From JAENVU01 sp963801105 (GTDB taxonomy: Bacteria; Actinomycetota; Acidimicrobiia; IMCC26256; JAENVU01): 64,000 bases of DNA. Below the pieces are notes generated by a model. That model saw nothing but the letters and a program-made list of their open reading frames with translations, had not been told where the DNA came from and searched no databases. Positions 26,813 to 41,229 of this stretch are shown in pieces (within the stretch, counting starts at the first letter, position 1; every line of letters begins with the position of its first letter). The position numbers were made by a program, and so were the translations under genes. Where the stretch lies: positions 2,542,001 to 2,606,000 of the forward strand of contig CAWDDH010000003.1 of the NCBI GenBank assembly GCA_963801105.1, read 5' to 3'.

Positions 26813-29107
26813 CTACGGGTTGACCCAGACGGTCACGGTGGTGCCCTCGTCGGCGCGGGTGCCCGAGACCGGGCTCTGCTGCCACGCGTTGCCGTTGCTG
26901 TCGGGGGGCACGGGCGCGGGCTGGACCTCCACGACGACGTTCGCCTCGAAGCCCGCGGCGCGGATGGTCGCCGCGGCCTGGTCGGCGATCTGACCGAGCA
27001 CGTTCGGGACCGTCAGCACGCGCGGCCGGCCGTTGGCGACGGTGAGGGTGATGGTCGACCCGGGGCGCAGCGGCGTGCCGGCGACGGGGTCCTGGGCGAT
27101 CACGTAGCCCGGCGGGTACTTGCGGCTCGGCTGGGCGACGTTGACGACCCGGAAGCCCTTCTCGGTCAGCGAGCGCGTCGCGGTGATCGCGTCGATGCCG
27201 ACCACCGAGATGATCCCCGGCACCGCGGGACGGGTCGTGGTCGTGGCCGAGGGGTTCGAGGGCGGCTCGAGCGGACCCGGCTCGGCGAAGTCGACCGAAG
27301 GGACGTTCGCGAGGGCGCTGGACGCGAACACCTGCCAGATCTGCGCCGGCCAGATGCCGCCCTGCCCGTCGCGACGGGTGCGGGGCGGGCGCATCGGGGT
27401 GCTGTCGGGGAAGCCGACCCAGACCGCGGCGACGAGCTGGGGCGTGTAGCCCACGAACCACGCGTTCTTCTCGTCGTCGGTGGTCCCCGTCTTGCCCGCC
27501 GCGGGCCGACCGATGCGCGCGTTGACCCCGGTCCCGCGTCCGACGACCTGCGCCAGGACGCCGTTGACGAGCCGAGCGTTGCGCTCGGAGAGGACGCGCG
27601 TCGGAACCGACCGATCCTGGTAGAGCACGTGCCCCTTCGGGTCGGTCACCTTCGTCACGAACACCTGGGGGTGGCGGATGCCGTCGGCGGGGAACGCGCC
27701 GTACGCCCCGGCCATGTCCTCGACCGTGACCGCCTCGTCGCCGATCGCGATGTTGCGGATCGGGATCAGGTGGGAGGTGATGCCCATCCGCATCGCCTGG
27801 TCCGCGATGCTGCCCAGCCCGGCGTCGAGCGCCAGCTGGCCGTAGACCGTGTTCACCGAGTGGACCGTCGCCTCGGTGAGGTCGATCCGGCCGAACTGCT
27901 CGTCCTGGAAGTTGTGCAGCGGCGGACCGTCGCCCACCTCGCGCGGGCTGTTCCCCTGATAGGTCTTCGTGAGCGGGATGCCGTGCTCGAGCGCGGTGGC
28001 GAGCACGAACGGCTTGAAGCTGCTCCCGGGCTGGCGGGTCGGGTTCCCGTTCTCGTCCCTGGCGTCGGCGAGGTCGAACTTGGCGTAGGGGAGCGGTCCC
28101 CAGAAGTCCTGGCTGCTGGCGTAGGCCTTCACCTGGCCGGTCTGGGGGTCCGTCGCGACGAGCGCGCCCGGCGGATCGCCCGGGTCGGTCAGGACCCCGT
28201 GGAGGGCGGTCTCGGCCTCGGTCTGCCAGGTCGGGTCGAGGGTGGTCTCGATCGTGAGCCCGCCCTGGAAGAGCTTGCGCTGACGATCCGAGCGGGTGGC
28301 GCCGAAGTGGTCGTCACCGAGGATGAACTGCTTGACCTTCTCCACGAAGAAGGGTGCCCGGTAGCGCTGCTCGTCGACGAGGGGCGCCACGCCGAGCGGG
28401 GCGGCGGTGTAGAGGATCGACTCCGGCCCGGTGATCCGGTGGAGGTCGAGCATGCGGGCCAGGACCTCGTTGCGCCGGGCCAACGCGGCGTCGGGGTGGC
28501 GGTAGGGGTCGTAGTCCTCGGGTGAGCGGATCACCCCGGCGAGCAGCGCGCTCTGGGCCAGGTCGAGGTCCTTGGCGTCCTTGCCGAAGTACGTGCGGGC
28601 GGCGGCCTGGACGCCGTAGGCCCCGTTGCCGAAGTACACGGTGTTGAGGTAGCGCTCCAGGATCGTCTTCTTCGAGTAGCGGTCCTCGAGCTGCACGGCC
28701 ATGACCGCCTCGTGCAGCTTGCGCTTCAGGCTCTTCTCCGAGCCGAGCATCACGGCGCGCACGTACTGCTGGGTGATGGTCGAGCCGCCCTCCGCGGCCC
28801 GGCCCTGCTCGATGTCGTTCCGCAGTGCCCGGAGGATGCCGCGCACCTCGAAGCCGCCGTGCTCGTAGAAGTGCGCGTCCTCGATCGCGATCACCGCGCG
28901 GGGCAGGGTCGGCGCCATCTCGGCGAGCGTGACCGGGTCGCGGTCCTCCACGCCGTGCACACGTGTCAGGAGCGACCCGTCGCCCCAGAGGATCCGCGAC
29001 GACACCGCCTGGTCGTCGGGAAGGTGCAGGTCGGAGGAGTACCGGCAGCTCACGCCCATCAGCGCGACGAGCACGACGAGCGCGAGCAGCCGTGGGCGTC
29101 GAGTCAT
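26813..29107 (-). CDS. Class A penicillin-binding protein with two PASTA domains
   Basis: A 764-residue bifunctional peptidoglycan synthase. MTRRPRLLALVVLVALMG forms a membrane anchor. The glycosyltransferase-51 domain has catalytic Glu in IAIEDAHFYEHGG, GGSTITQQYVRAVMLG and LEDRYSKKTILERYLNTVYF. The transpeptidase domain has the Ser of GSSFKPFVLATAL, the SVN triad of HSVNTVYG and KTGTT in AAGKTGTTDDEKNAWF. Two PASTA repeats (about 625-690 and 695-764; PSRKYPPGYVIAQDPVAGTP, TVPNVLGQIADQAAATIRAA) complete it, as in mycobacterial PonA-like proteins. ATG at 29107; ATG 29116 is an alternative. Divergent from tyrS. Confidence 0.93.
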   Translation of the reverse strand: MTRRPRLLALVVLVALMGVSCRYSSDLHLPDDQAVSSRILWGDGSLLTRVHGVEDRDPVTLAEMAPTLPRAVIAIEDAHFYEHGGFEVRGILRALRNDIEQGRAAEGGSTITQQYVRAVMLGSEKSLKRKLHEAVMAVQLEDRYSKKTILERYLNTVYFGNGAYGVQAAARTYFGKDAKDLDLAQSALLAGVIRSPEDYDPYRHPDAALARRNEVLARMLDLHRITGPESILYTAAPLGVAPLVDEQRYRAPFFVEKVKQFILGDDHFGATRSDRQRKLFQGGLTIETTLDPTWQTEAETALHGVLTDPGDPPGALVATDPQTGQVKAYASSQDFWGPLPYAKFDLADARDENGNPTRQPGSSFKPFVLATALEHGIPLTKTYQGNSPREVGDGPPLHNFQDEQFGRIDLTEATVHSVNTVYGQLALDAGLGSIADQAMRMGITSHLIPIRNIAIGDEAVTVEDMAGAYGAFPADGIRHPQVFVTKVTDPKGHVLYQDRSVPTRVLSERNARLVNGVLAQVVGRGTGVNARIGRPAAGKTGTTDDEKNAWFVGYTPQLVAAVWVGFPDSTPMRPPRTRRDGQGGIWPAQIWQVFASSALANVPSVDFAEPGPLEPPSNPSATTTTRPAVPGIISVVGIDAITATRSLTEKGFRVVNVAQPSRKYPPGYVIAQDPVAGTPLRPGSTITLTVANGRPRVLTVPNVLGQIADQAAATIRAAGFEANVVVEVQPAPVPPDSNGNAWQQSPVSGTRADEGTTVTVWVNP

Positions 29108-29153
29108 CGGAGCCATTGTTCCAAAGGGGCGCAGCGTCCAGGGGGCGCGCTGG

Positions 29154-29170
29154 TACCGTGCACGCCCGTG
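29154..29170 (+). promoter_or_regulatory. Possible leaderless -10 element of tyrS
   Basis: TACCGT at 29154-29159 lies 8 bases before the GTG start at 29168, and no Shine-Dalgarno is present. Same spacing as before argC and the P450 gene. Confidence 0.35.
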
Positions 29171-30403
29171 CAGCCCCCCACGTCCCGGACGGTCGACGAG
29201 CAGCTCCGCATCCTGACCGCCGGCACGGTCCACTGCATCGACCGCGACGAGCTCGCGGGGAGGCTCGCGGCCGGTCGGCCGCTGCGGGTCAAGCTCGGGA
29301 TCGACCCCACGGCCTCGGACATCCACCTGGGCCACACGGTCGTTCTGCACAAGATGCGGCAATTCCAGGATCTGGGGCACCGGGCGGTGCTCATCATCGG
29401 TGACTTCACCGCGCGGGTGGGGGATCCGACAGGCCGCTCGGCCACCCGTCCCCCGCTCACGGCCGAGGAGGTCGCCGAGCACGCCCGCACCTACGTCGAG
29501 CAGGTGCGCGCGGTGCTCGATTTCTCGCCGGAGCGGCTCGAGCTGGTCAACAACGCCGACTGGCTCGCCCCGATGGACATGGCCGAGGTGCTGCGCCTCA
29601 CCGGCCGCACCACGGTCGCGCGGATCATGGAGCGCGACGACTTCGCCCAGCGCTTTCGCGACGGCGCCCCGATCGCCCTGTCCGAGCTGCTGTACCCGCT
29701 GCTCCAGGGGACGGACTCGGTCCAGGTCCGCGCCGACGTCGAGCTCGGGGGCACCGACCAGCTCTTCAACAACCTGATGGGGCGGACCCTCCAGGCGGCC
29801 GCCGGGATGGCCCCCCAGGTCGTCCTGACGACGCCGCTGCTCGAAGGTCTCGACGGTGAGAAGAAGATGTCGAAGTCGCTCGGCAACTACGTCGGGATCG
29901 CCGAGGCCCCGGCGGAGCAGTTCGGCAAGCTCATGAGCATCCCGGACCGGCTGATGCCCCGCTACTTCGAGCTCACGACCGGGTGGCACCCCGACCGGGT
30001 CGCCGAGACGCTGGCGGCCCTCGCCGACGGTTCCCTCCCACCGGTGGAGGCCAAGCGCCTGCTCGGGCGCACCATCGCGGACCTGTACCACGGGGCGGGA
30101 GCGGGTGCGGCGGCCGAGGCCGAGTTCGATCGGGTCTTCAAGGCCCACCAGACCCCCTCGGACGTCCCCGACCACGAGGTCGCCGCCTCGGAGTTCCCGC
30201 TCCGGTTGGCCCGGTTGCTCGCGCTGGCGGGGCTGGTCCCGTCCAACAAGGAGGGGCGACGCAAGATCGAGCAGGGCGGAGTGCGCATCGCGGGGGAGCG
30301 GATCACCGATCCCGACGTCGAGGTCGAAGCCGACGCGATGAGGGGTCAGCTGGTGCAGGTCGGCAAGCGGGCCTGGGCCCGCATCGTGGTCAGAGCAGGG
30401 TGA
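29168..30403 (+). CDS. tyrS: Tyrosyl-tRNA synthetase
   Basis: A 411-residue class I synthetase. The HIGH motif appears as DIHLGHTVVLHKMRQFQDLG, the KMSKS loop as GEKKMSKSLGNYVG, and a C-terminal S4 RNA-binding domain around NKEGRRKIEQGGVRIAGERI. The tyrosine-binding region is ELLYPLLQGTDSVQVRADVE. GTG start at 29168 is chosen because the conserved N-terminus begins right after it (SRTVDEQLRILTAG). Its end overlaps the convergent small membrane gene by 14 bases. Confidence 0.95.
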   Translation: MQPPTSRTVDEQLRILTAGTVHCIDRDELAGRLAAGRPLRVKLGIDPTASDIHLGHTVVLHKMRQFQDLGHRAVLIIGDFTARVGDPTGRSATRPPLTAEEVAEHARTYVEQVRAVLDFSPERLELVNNADWLAPMDMAEVLRLTGRTTVARIMERDDFAQRFRDGAPIALSELLYPLLQGTDSVQVRADVELGGTDQLFNNLMGRTLQAAAGMAPQVVLTTPLLEGLDGEKKMSKSLGNYVGIAEAPAEQFGKLMSIPDRLMPRYFELTTGWHPDRVAETLAALADGSLPPVEAKRLLGRTIADLYHGAGAGAAAEAEFDRVFKAHQTPSDVPDHEVAASEFPLRLARLLALAGLVPSNKEGRRKIEQGGVRIAGERITDPDVEVEADAMRGQLVQVGKRAWARIVVRAG

Positions 30404-30620
30404 GGACGACGAGCGCGACGACGGCGCCGATCAGCAGCAACGCGCCGACGACCGAGACGATCGTCCTCGTCACCGGCGAGGCGTTGCCCAGCCCCATGAC
30501 GTCCATGACCGCGGAGCGCTCGAGGCGGGTCTCCTCGGCGGAGTCGACCTTGGCCAGATGGTCGTGATGGACCGCCTGGTGACCCTTGCGCTTGCGTGGT
30601 CGCTGGTTGGCTCGTCCCAT
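30390..30620 (-). CDS. Small tail-anchored membrane protein
   Basis: A 76-residue protein. The N-terminal half is basic and hydrophilic (MGRANQRPRKRKGHQAVHHD). The C-terminus is one long transmembrane helix, TIVSVVGALLLIGAVVALVV, ending almost at the stop. No family recognised. ATG at 30620; the frame is open further upstream, but into rRNA leader sequence. It lies between tyrS and the rRNA operon. Confidence 0.6.
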   Translation of the reverse strand: MGRANQRPRKRKGHQAVHHDHLAKVDSAEETRLERSAVMDVMGLGNASPVTRTIVSVVGALLLIGAVVALVVLTLL

Positions 30621-30645
30621 GGCGCAGAAATGTAGCGCCCCGGAC

Positions 30646-30674
30646 TTGACCCACCGGTACGCGATGCATAGGAT
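30646..30674 (+). promoter_or_regulatory. rRNA operon promoter
   Basis: TTGACC at 30646-30651 and TAGGAT at 30669-30674 are separated by exactly 17 bases, a near-consensus housekeeping promoter. The predicted transcript start is about 30681, some 400 bases upstream of the 16S gene. The start region (AGGATCCCCTCTCC) has no clear GC discriminator. Confidence 0.7.
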
Positions 30675-31083
30675 CCCCTCTCCGCCCACGGGTGCCTCGG
30701 CTTCGGTCGCGCGCCTCGGAGCGGATTGACACGGACGCCCCTCAGGCTCCGCAGAGAGCCGGCAGCCTCGGGAAACCGGGGTTCCGGGGACGGGTGTCAG
30801 CCCGGTGTCCTCCCGACCGCGAAGGTCGGATGCGGTGGCGCCGGGCAGCGGCTCCTTGAAAACGGAACAGTGATGCACACAAGTCAGTGAGGATGCCCTC
30901 GCCGGCTTGACGGTCCGCGCATTGCGGTCGGTCAATCGGTGGGATGCATCCAGTCAATTCAATGCTCAACAGGTTCCCTCGGGAGCTTGTCGAGCCAGTT
31001 GCCGACCGGGAGTCAGTTTCCCGGAAGGCGGCTCTTTACCCGATCACCGGTCGGATCGTCCTCGGACGAGACGGCCAACGATC
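30675..31083 (+). other. rRNA operon leader
   Basis: No protein gene. CTCCTTGAAAACGGAACAG at about 30850-30868 resembles the boxA-like antitermination element that recurs in the 16S-23S spacer. A small hairpin CGACCGCGAAGGTCG lies just before it. TTGAC-type hexamers at 30725 and 30907 lack good -10 partners. Confidence 0.55.
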
Positions 31084-36035
<4,952 letters not shown>

Positions 36036-36046
36036 CTTTGTTGTTC

Positions 36047-36072
36047 GTGCTCGCTATGGAGTCCTCAAGGGA
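36047..36072 (+). other. Right arm of the 23S processing stem
   Basis: GTGCTCGCTATGGAGTCCTC plus AAGGGA is complementary to the left arm at 32892-32917 with two mismatches. Confidence 0.75.
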
Positions 36073-36091
36073 CACCCACAATTTCATAGAT

Positions 36092-36210
36092 TTCCGGTGG
36101 CTATAGCGGCGGGGAAACACCCGTTCCCATTCCGAACACGGCAGTGAAGACCGCCCGCGCCGATGGTACTTGGGGGGGAGCCCCCTGGGAGAGTAGGTCG
36201 CCGCCGGGAT
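36092..36210 (+). rRNA. rrf: 5S ribosomal RNA
   Basis: Starts TCCGGTGGCTATAGCGGCGG and ends AGGTCGCCGCCGGGA, whose ends pair. The loop region ACCCGTTCCCATTCCGAACA and CGGCAGTGAAG are standard 5S sequence. About 119 nt. Confidence 0.95.
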
Positions 36211-36217
36211 TTTTCCC

Positions 36218-36257
36218 GAGGCTGGGAGGCGTATCGTTCGCCTCCCAGCCTCTTTTT
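36218..36257 (+). terminator. Intrinsic terminator of the rRNA operon
   Basis: GAGGCTGGGAGGCG (36218-36231) and CGCCTCCCAGCCTC (36239-36252) form a perfect 14-bp stem with a 7-base loop, followed by TTTTT at 36253-36257. It lies 8 bases after 5S. Confidence 0.95.
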
Positions 36258-36263
36258 CACGTC

Positions 36264-37521
36264 ATGGCGGTGGGAATGGAAGGGCGCGGCAAGTCAGAAC
36301 GATCCGGCCAACGCGGGTCGGGTCGAGGCGCGACCGGCGGGGGCGGCCGGGGCGCGGCCGGGAAGGGTTCGGGCGGCAAGGGCGCCCCGCGCGACGGTGC
36401 GAAGCGAGGCACGGCGCGCCGCGGCGCACCCCAGACCGGTGGGTCGAAGCCCGGCGGGTCCCGCACGGGGTCACGCGAGGGCGGCGCTCCGAGGGCGGGA
36501 GCTCGGAAGCCGGGCACTTCGCAGCCGGGCGTGCGCAAGTCCGGCGCATCGGGTGGGGCGAGGACGGGCGCGTCCCGAGGTGGCGCACCCAAGGCCGGAG
36601 GACGCACGACCCGCGGCGCCGCCGGCGGGGACGCGCGCCGCGGCCCGCTCGGACCGCAAGGACCGCCCCGAGCGTTCGGGCCGGCCCGTGCGGGGAGGAA
36701 CGATCGGCACCTCGCGCCGGAGGATCCCGGCACCGGACGCGCCCGAGTTCCGCGAGACCGGCACCGGCGGACACAAGGCCGGCGCGCGGCAGCCGGCGCC
36801 GCTCCGCGTCGTGCGGGGCAAGCGGGGAGCACCCGCCCGGGCCGGCGGCGGCGCACCCACGCGTGCCAAGGAGGGTGCGCCACGCAAGCGGCGGAAGGGC
36901 CCGATGTCGGTGCGGGACGAGATCCTGCGCCACGGTGGGGCGCGCGGCGAGCGCTGGTTCGACGCCATGGCCCGGGCGTCCGAGGCCTTCGCCGAGGACC
37001 GCGAACGTGACGCCATCAGGATCCTGCGACCGGTCCGCAACGCACTGCCGGACGCGCCGTCGGTGCGCGAGCTGCTCGGCCTGTGCCTGTACCGGGCCGG
37101 CCAGTACAAGGCGGCGACCGAGGAGCTCGAGCGCTATGCAGAGATCACGGGCGACGTCGACCAGCACCCCGTGCTGATGGACTGCGCGCGGGCGCTCGGG
37201 GACCCCGAGCGGGTCGACGCGCTCTGGCAGGAGCTCGCCGAGGTGTCGCCCACCGCGGCGCTCGTCACCGAGGGGCGGATCGTGCGGGCCGGGTCGCTCG
37301 CCGATCGCGGCCGCCTCGCCGAGGCCATCGAGCTGCTCTCCCGGCGCGCCGCGGCCACGCCGAAGAAGGTGCTGCCGCACCACCTGCGGCTCTGGTACGC
37401 GCTCGCGGACCTCGAGGAGCGGGCCGGCAACATCCCTCGGGCCCGCATGCTCTTCGACCGGATCCGCCGTCACGAGGCGGGATTCGCCGACGTCGCGGAG
37501 CGCCTCGCAGCGCTCGGCTGA
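36264..37521 (+). CDS. TPR-like protein with disordered basic N-terminus (probable frameshift)
   Basis: The C-terminal 200 residues (from MSVRDEILRHGGARGERWFD) are helical repeats of TPR type: AIRILRPVRNALPDAPSVRE, LLGLCLYRAGQYKAATEELE, and WYALADLEERAGNIPRARML. The N-terminal part in the frame of ATG 36264 is a Gly-Ser-Arg-Lys-Ala low-complexity tract (GAAGKGSGGKGAPRDGAKRG). Near 36650 the likely reading moves to the next frame (RSDRKDRPERSGRPVRGGTI), which runs into the TPR part, so one extra base is probable. If the N-terminus is not real, ATG 36904 gives a clean 205-residue protein. Joined length about 418. Function unknown. Confidence 0.6.
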
Positions 37522-37565
37522 CCGTCCGGACCGGGCCGGCCAGGCTCGTCGGAGGCTCCGGTACG

Positions 37566-40500
37566 ATGACCGGCTTCATGCAGCCCGCTCAGGTCGTCAT
37601 CCTCGGCGCCGGCCGGTCCGTGCGCGGCGGGGTGCCTTCCGCGATCGTCGACATCGACGAGCACGGTCGGGTCCTCGACTGGCTGCTCGACGCCTTCGCG
37701 GTCCTCGGCGAGCCCGAGGTCTCCTTCGTCGGCGGGTTCCGGGCCGAGGATGTCGTCGACCGGTATCCCGATCTGCGGGTGGTCTTCAACCGCACCTGGG
37801 CCGAGACCGGCCCGGTGGAGTCCCTCGCCCGGGTGGAGCTGGACGCGTTCCGCCCCGCCTACGTGGGCTACGCCGATGTCGTCTTCCGGCGCGGCGCGGT
37901 GGCGCGGCTGGCCGTCGGCCCCGGACGGCGTGGCCATCGCGGTCGACTCCGAGTGGCGCGGCCGCTACGACGGGCGCAGCGCGGCGGACCTCGACCGGGC
38001 CGAGAAGGTGGTGCTGGCGGGGGACGAGGTCAGGGCGGTCGGCCCCGACGTGACGCTCGACGCGGCCGACGCCGAGTTCGCGGGGCTCGTCCGCCTGTCG
38101 CCCCACGCCGTGGTGGCCGCCCAGCGGGTCATGGTCACGGGGGCGCTGCCGCCGACGGCCACCATTCCCGAGCTCCTCGCGCGCCTCGGTGCCGAGGGAA
38201 TCGCGATGCACGCCGTGGACCTGCGAGGCGACTGGGCCGAGCTCGACGCGCGCCAGGACCTCGCCCGCTTCGTGCTCGGCACCAAGGCGGAGTCACTCGA
38301 GCGGCTGCAGCCCATGGACCACGGCGCGGTCATCGGGCCCCTGGTCTCGTTCACCCGTGCCGCGTGGCGGGACGACCCGGCTGCGGTGCTCCGGCGGGTG
38401 GCGGCCGAGCTGGCGAACCGGGCGCTGATCGTGCGCAGCAGCGCGCTGACCGAGGACGCCTGGGGTGCGTCGGGCGCGGGCCGCTACGAGAGCATCGCCG
38501 ACGTGGCGCCCGAGCCGGGCCCGCTCGCCGACGCCATCGACCGGGTGTTCGCCTCGTACGCGGACGGGACCGACGGCGACCAGGTGCTGGTACAGGAGAT
38601 GGTGCGCGACGTCGTCATGAGCGGCGTGGTCATGACCCGCACCCACGCGCTCGGTGCGCCCTACACCGTCGTCAACTTCGACGACAGCCGGGACCGCACC
38701 GACGTCGTGACCGGAGGCGGTGACGCCCGCACCGTCCTGTGCCTGCGAGGCGCCGAGCTGCGCGACGGCCTGCCCCGCGCGATCGGCGCGGTGCTCTCGG
38801 CCGTGCAGAAGATCGAGCGCCTGGTGGGCCACGACTCGCTCGACATCGAGTTCGCGGTCACCGCGGCGGGCGATGTGCACATCCTCCAGGTCCGGCCGAT
38901 CGCGATCGCCACCCGCTCGACGCCCATCGACGACGACGCGGTCGCCGCCGCCGTGCGCGACGCTGCTCGCTTCGTGGCGGCACGCGCCTCCGCGCCGCCC
39001 ACGCTCGTCGGGGGCTCCACCCGCTACAGCGTCATGACCGACTGGAACCCCGCCGAGATCGTCGGCACGACGCCGCGCGCCCTCGCGGTCTCCCTCTACC
39101 GGAACCTCGTGACCGACGAGGTGTGGGCCCGCCAGCGCGCCGAGTACGGCTACCGCGACGTCCGCCCCTGCGCACTGCTCGTCGAGATCGCGGGGCACCC
39201 TTACATCGACGTGCGGGCCTGCTTCAACTCGTTCGTCCCGGCCGCGCTCTCCGACGATCTCGCGACCCGGCTCGTCGACCATCAGCTCGCGACGTTGGCT
39301 GCCGCACCCCAGCTGCACGACAAGGTCGAGTTCGACGTCCTGATCACGTGCCTCGCGCCCGACTTCGCGCGCCGGACCGCGACGCTGCGCGACGCAGGCT
39401 TCTCCGGTCGCGACGTCGACGAGCTGCGCGCCGCCCTGGAGGATCTCACCGCGGCCGCGTTCACGCGACTCCCGGACGACCTCGCGCGGCTCGATGCGCT
39501 CTGCGAGCGTCTCGAGTCCGCCGGGGTGTCGCCGACCCTGCCGCCGCTGGACCGGGCGGCGTGGTACCTCGACGCCGTCCGGCGTACCGGAACGCCGGTG
39601 TTCGCGCATCTGGCCCGTGCCGCGTTCGTGGCGTCGAGCCTGCTGCGCGGACTCGTCGAGGTCGGGGCGGTGCGCGCCGAGCGGGTCGACGAGTTCCTCG
39701 CGACGACCGAGACCGTGTTCGGCAGACTCCAGGCCGACGCCCTGCGCGTCCGCGAGGGTGAGACGACCTTCGACGAGTTCGTGGCGGAGTACGGGCACCT
39801 GCGGCCGGGCACCTACGACATCACCTCGCCCTGCTACGCGGCGCGCCCGAACGAGTATCTCCGTCCGCTCGTCGAGCACGCGGCGCCCGCCGAACCGCGG
39901 ACCTTCGCCTGGACCGACGCCGAACGCACCGCGATCGAGACGACGCTGGCCCCGCTCGGTCTCCCCGCGGACGCCGACGTGCTCGAGCGCTTCGTGCGCG
40001 ACGCGGTCGCCGGTCGCGAGGCGGGCAAGTTCGTCTTCACCCGTCCGTTGTCGGCCGCGCTGGAGGCCGTCGCCGAGCACGGCGCGTCGCTCGGGCTGAC
40101 CCGTGAGGACCTCGCCCACGTGCGGATCGACGACCTGCTCCTCGGCCGGGACGCGCTCCCGGACGCGGCCGGGTTCCTGGCTCGGCGCGTCGCCGAGGGC
40201 CGGGAGGTGCACCACGTGACCCAGGGGGTGGCGCTGCCCGGCCAGATCGCGACGGTGGAGGACCTGACCTGCTTCGAGCAGGAGCGGGCCCAGCCCAACT
40301 TCGTGACCCAGCTCGCCGTGCAGGCCGACGCCCGCGCCGTGGGCGCGGACGGCGAGGTCGACGGGTGCATCGTGCTGATTCCGAGCGCCGATCCCGGCTA
40401 CGACTGGCTGCTCGCGCGTGGCATCGCCGGGCTGGTCACGATGTTCGGCGGCGCGAACTCGCACATGGCCGTGCGAGCTGCGGAGATCAGCCTGCCCGCG

Positions 40501-40596
40501 GCCATCGGGGTGGGGGAGGCGCGGTTCGAGCGGCTCGCCGCCGCCCGGGTTCTGCGGCTCGACTGCGGGGCCCGGACCATCACGGTGGTCCGGTGA
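37566..40596 (+). CDS. L-glutamine kinase-like PEP-synthase-fold protein with N-terminal nucleotidyltransferase-like domain (one frameshift)
   Basis: About 1009 residues after removing one G at 37917-37918 (GG), which restores AVAPDGVAIAVDSEW. Residues about 1-215 resemble a sugar nucleotidyltransferase, but the loop reads LGAGRSVRGGVPSAIVDID, without the usual PK, so it may be inactive. Next is a PEP-synthase/PPDK ATP-grasp domain: ALIVRSSALTEDAWGASGAG, VLVQEMVRDVVMSGVVMTRT and DIEFAVTAAGDVHILQVRPI. The middle domain (MTDWNPAEIVGTTPRALAVS, YIDVRACFNSFVPAALS) fits what I recall of the Campylobacter jejuni Cj1418 L-glutamine kinase. The C-terminal swivel domain has the phospho-carrying His in GGANSHMAVRAAEISLPAAI. 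Predicted reaction: ATP + glutamine + H2O to amide-phosphorylated glutamine + AMP + phosphate. Start ATG 37566 with GGAGG 10 bases upstream. Overlaps the next gene. Confidence 0.75.
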
Positions 40597-41229
40597 CGCC
40601 TCGGCGGATCGGGCTCACGCAGCGGGTGCAGTCGCTGCCCGACCGGGGGGAGCGCCGCGACGCGCTGGACCAGCGGTGGGGTCCGTGGATCGTCGATCGG
40701 GGCGCGGTCCCGATCGCGATCCCGAACAGGCTTGCCGACCCGGCTGGTTTCGTCGACGCGGCTCGGGCTCGACGCGCTCGTACTGACCGGCGGAAACGAC
40801 CTCGCGTCGCTGCCGGGGGCGACCGACGCCGCACCTGAGCGCGACGCCACCGAGTCACGTCTGCTCGAGCAAGCCGGCGAGACGCGCCTCCCGGTGCTCG
40901 CGGTGTGTCGTGGTATGCAGATGCTCGTGCAGTTCTGGAGGGGGACGCTGACGCGGGTCGACGGCCACGTCCGGACGGTCCACGAGTTGCTCGTCGAGGA
41001 CGACGCCTGGCCGCTGCGGCGCTCACCCGTCAACTCGTTCCACGACTGGGGTGTCGCGCGTGACGGCGTCGGGCCGACGCTGCGGGTGCTGGCGACCGTC
41101 GGCGACGGGACCGTCGAGGCGGTCGCGCATCCGACGCTGCCCCAGGTCGGGATCATGTGGCATCCGGAGCGGCCCGAGCCCGACCCGGCCGACCGGGACC
41201 TGCTCGAGCGCCTCATGGCGGGCCGCTGA
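40593..41229 (+). CDS. Class I glutamine-amidotransferase-like hydrolase (one frameshift)
   Basis: About 211 residues after removing one G at 40760-40761, which gives GFVDALGLDALVLTGGND. Catalytic Cys in LPVLAVCRGMQMLVQFW and His-Glu in VGIMWHPERPEP make a complete class I triad. There is no partner synthase domain, so it probably hydrolyses a gamma-glutamyl amide. In C. jejuni the similarly organised Cj1417 cleaves CDP-L-glutamine to cytidine diphosphoramidate and glutamate; I infer the same reaction from this gene's place between the kinase-like and cytidylyltransferase-like genes. GTG 40593 in a GTGA overlap. Confidence 0.75.

Noticed and set aside
26813..29107. Lipoprotein call for the penicillin-binding protein
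   Set aside because: VALMGVSC has a cysteine after the helix, but the -3 residue does not fit a lipobox, and this family is normally anchored by the helix itself.
30725..30935. Second and third rRNA promoters
   Set aside because: TTGACA at 30725 and TTGACG at 30907 have no acceptable -10 hexamer at 16-18 bases.
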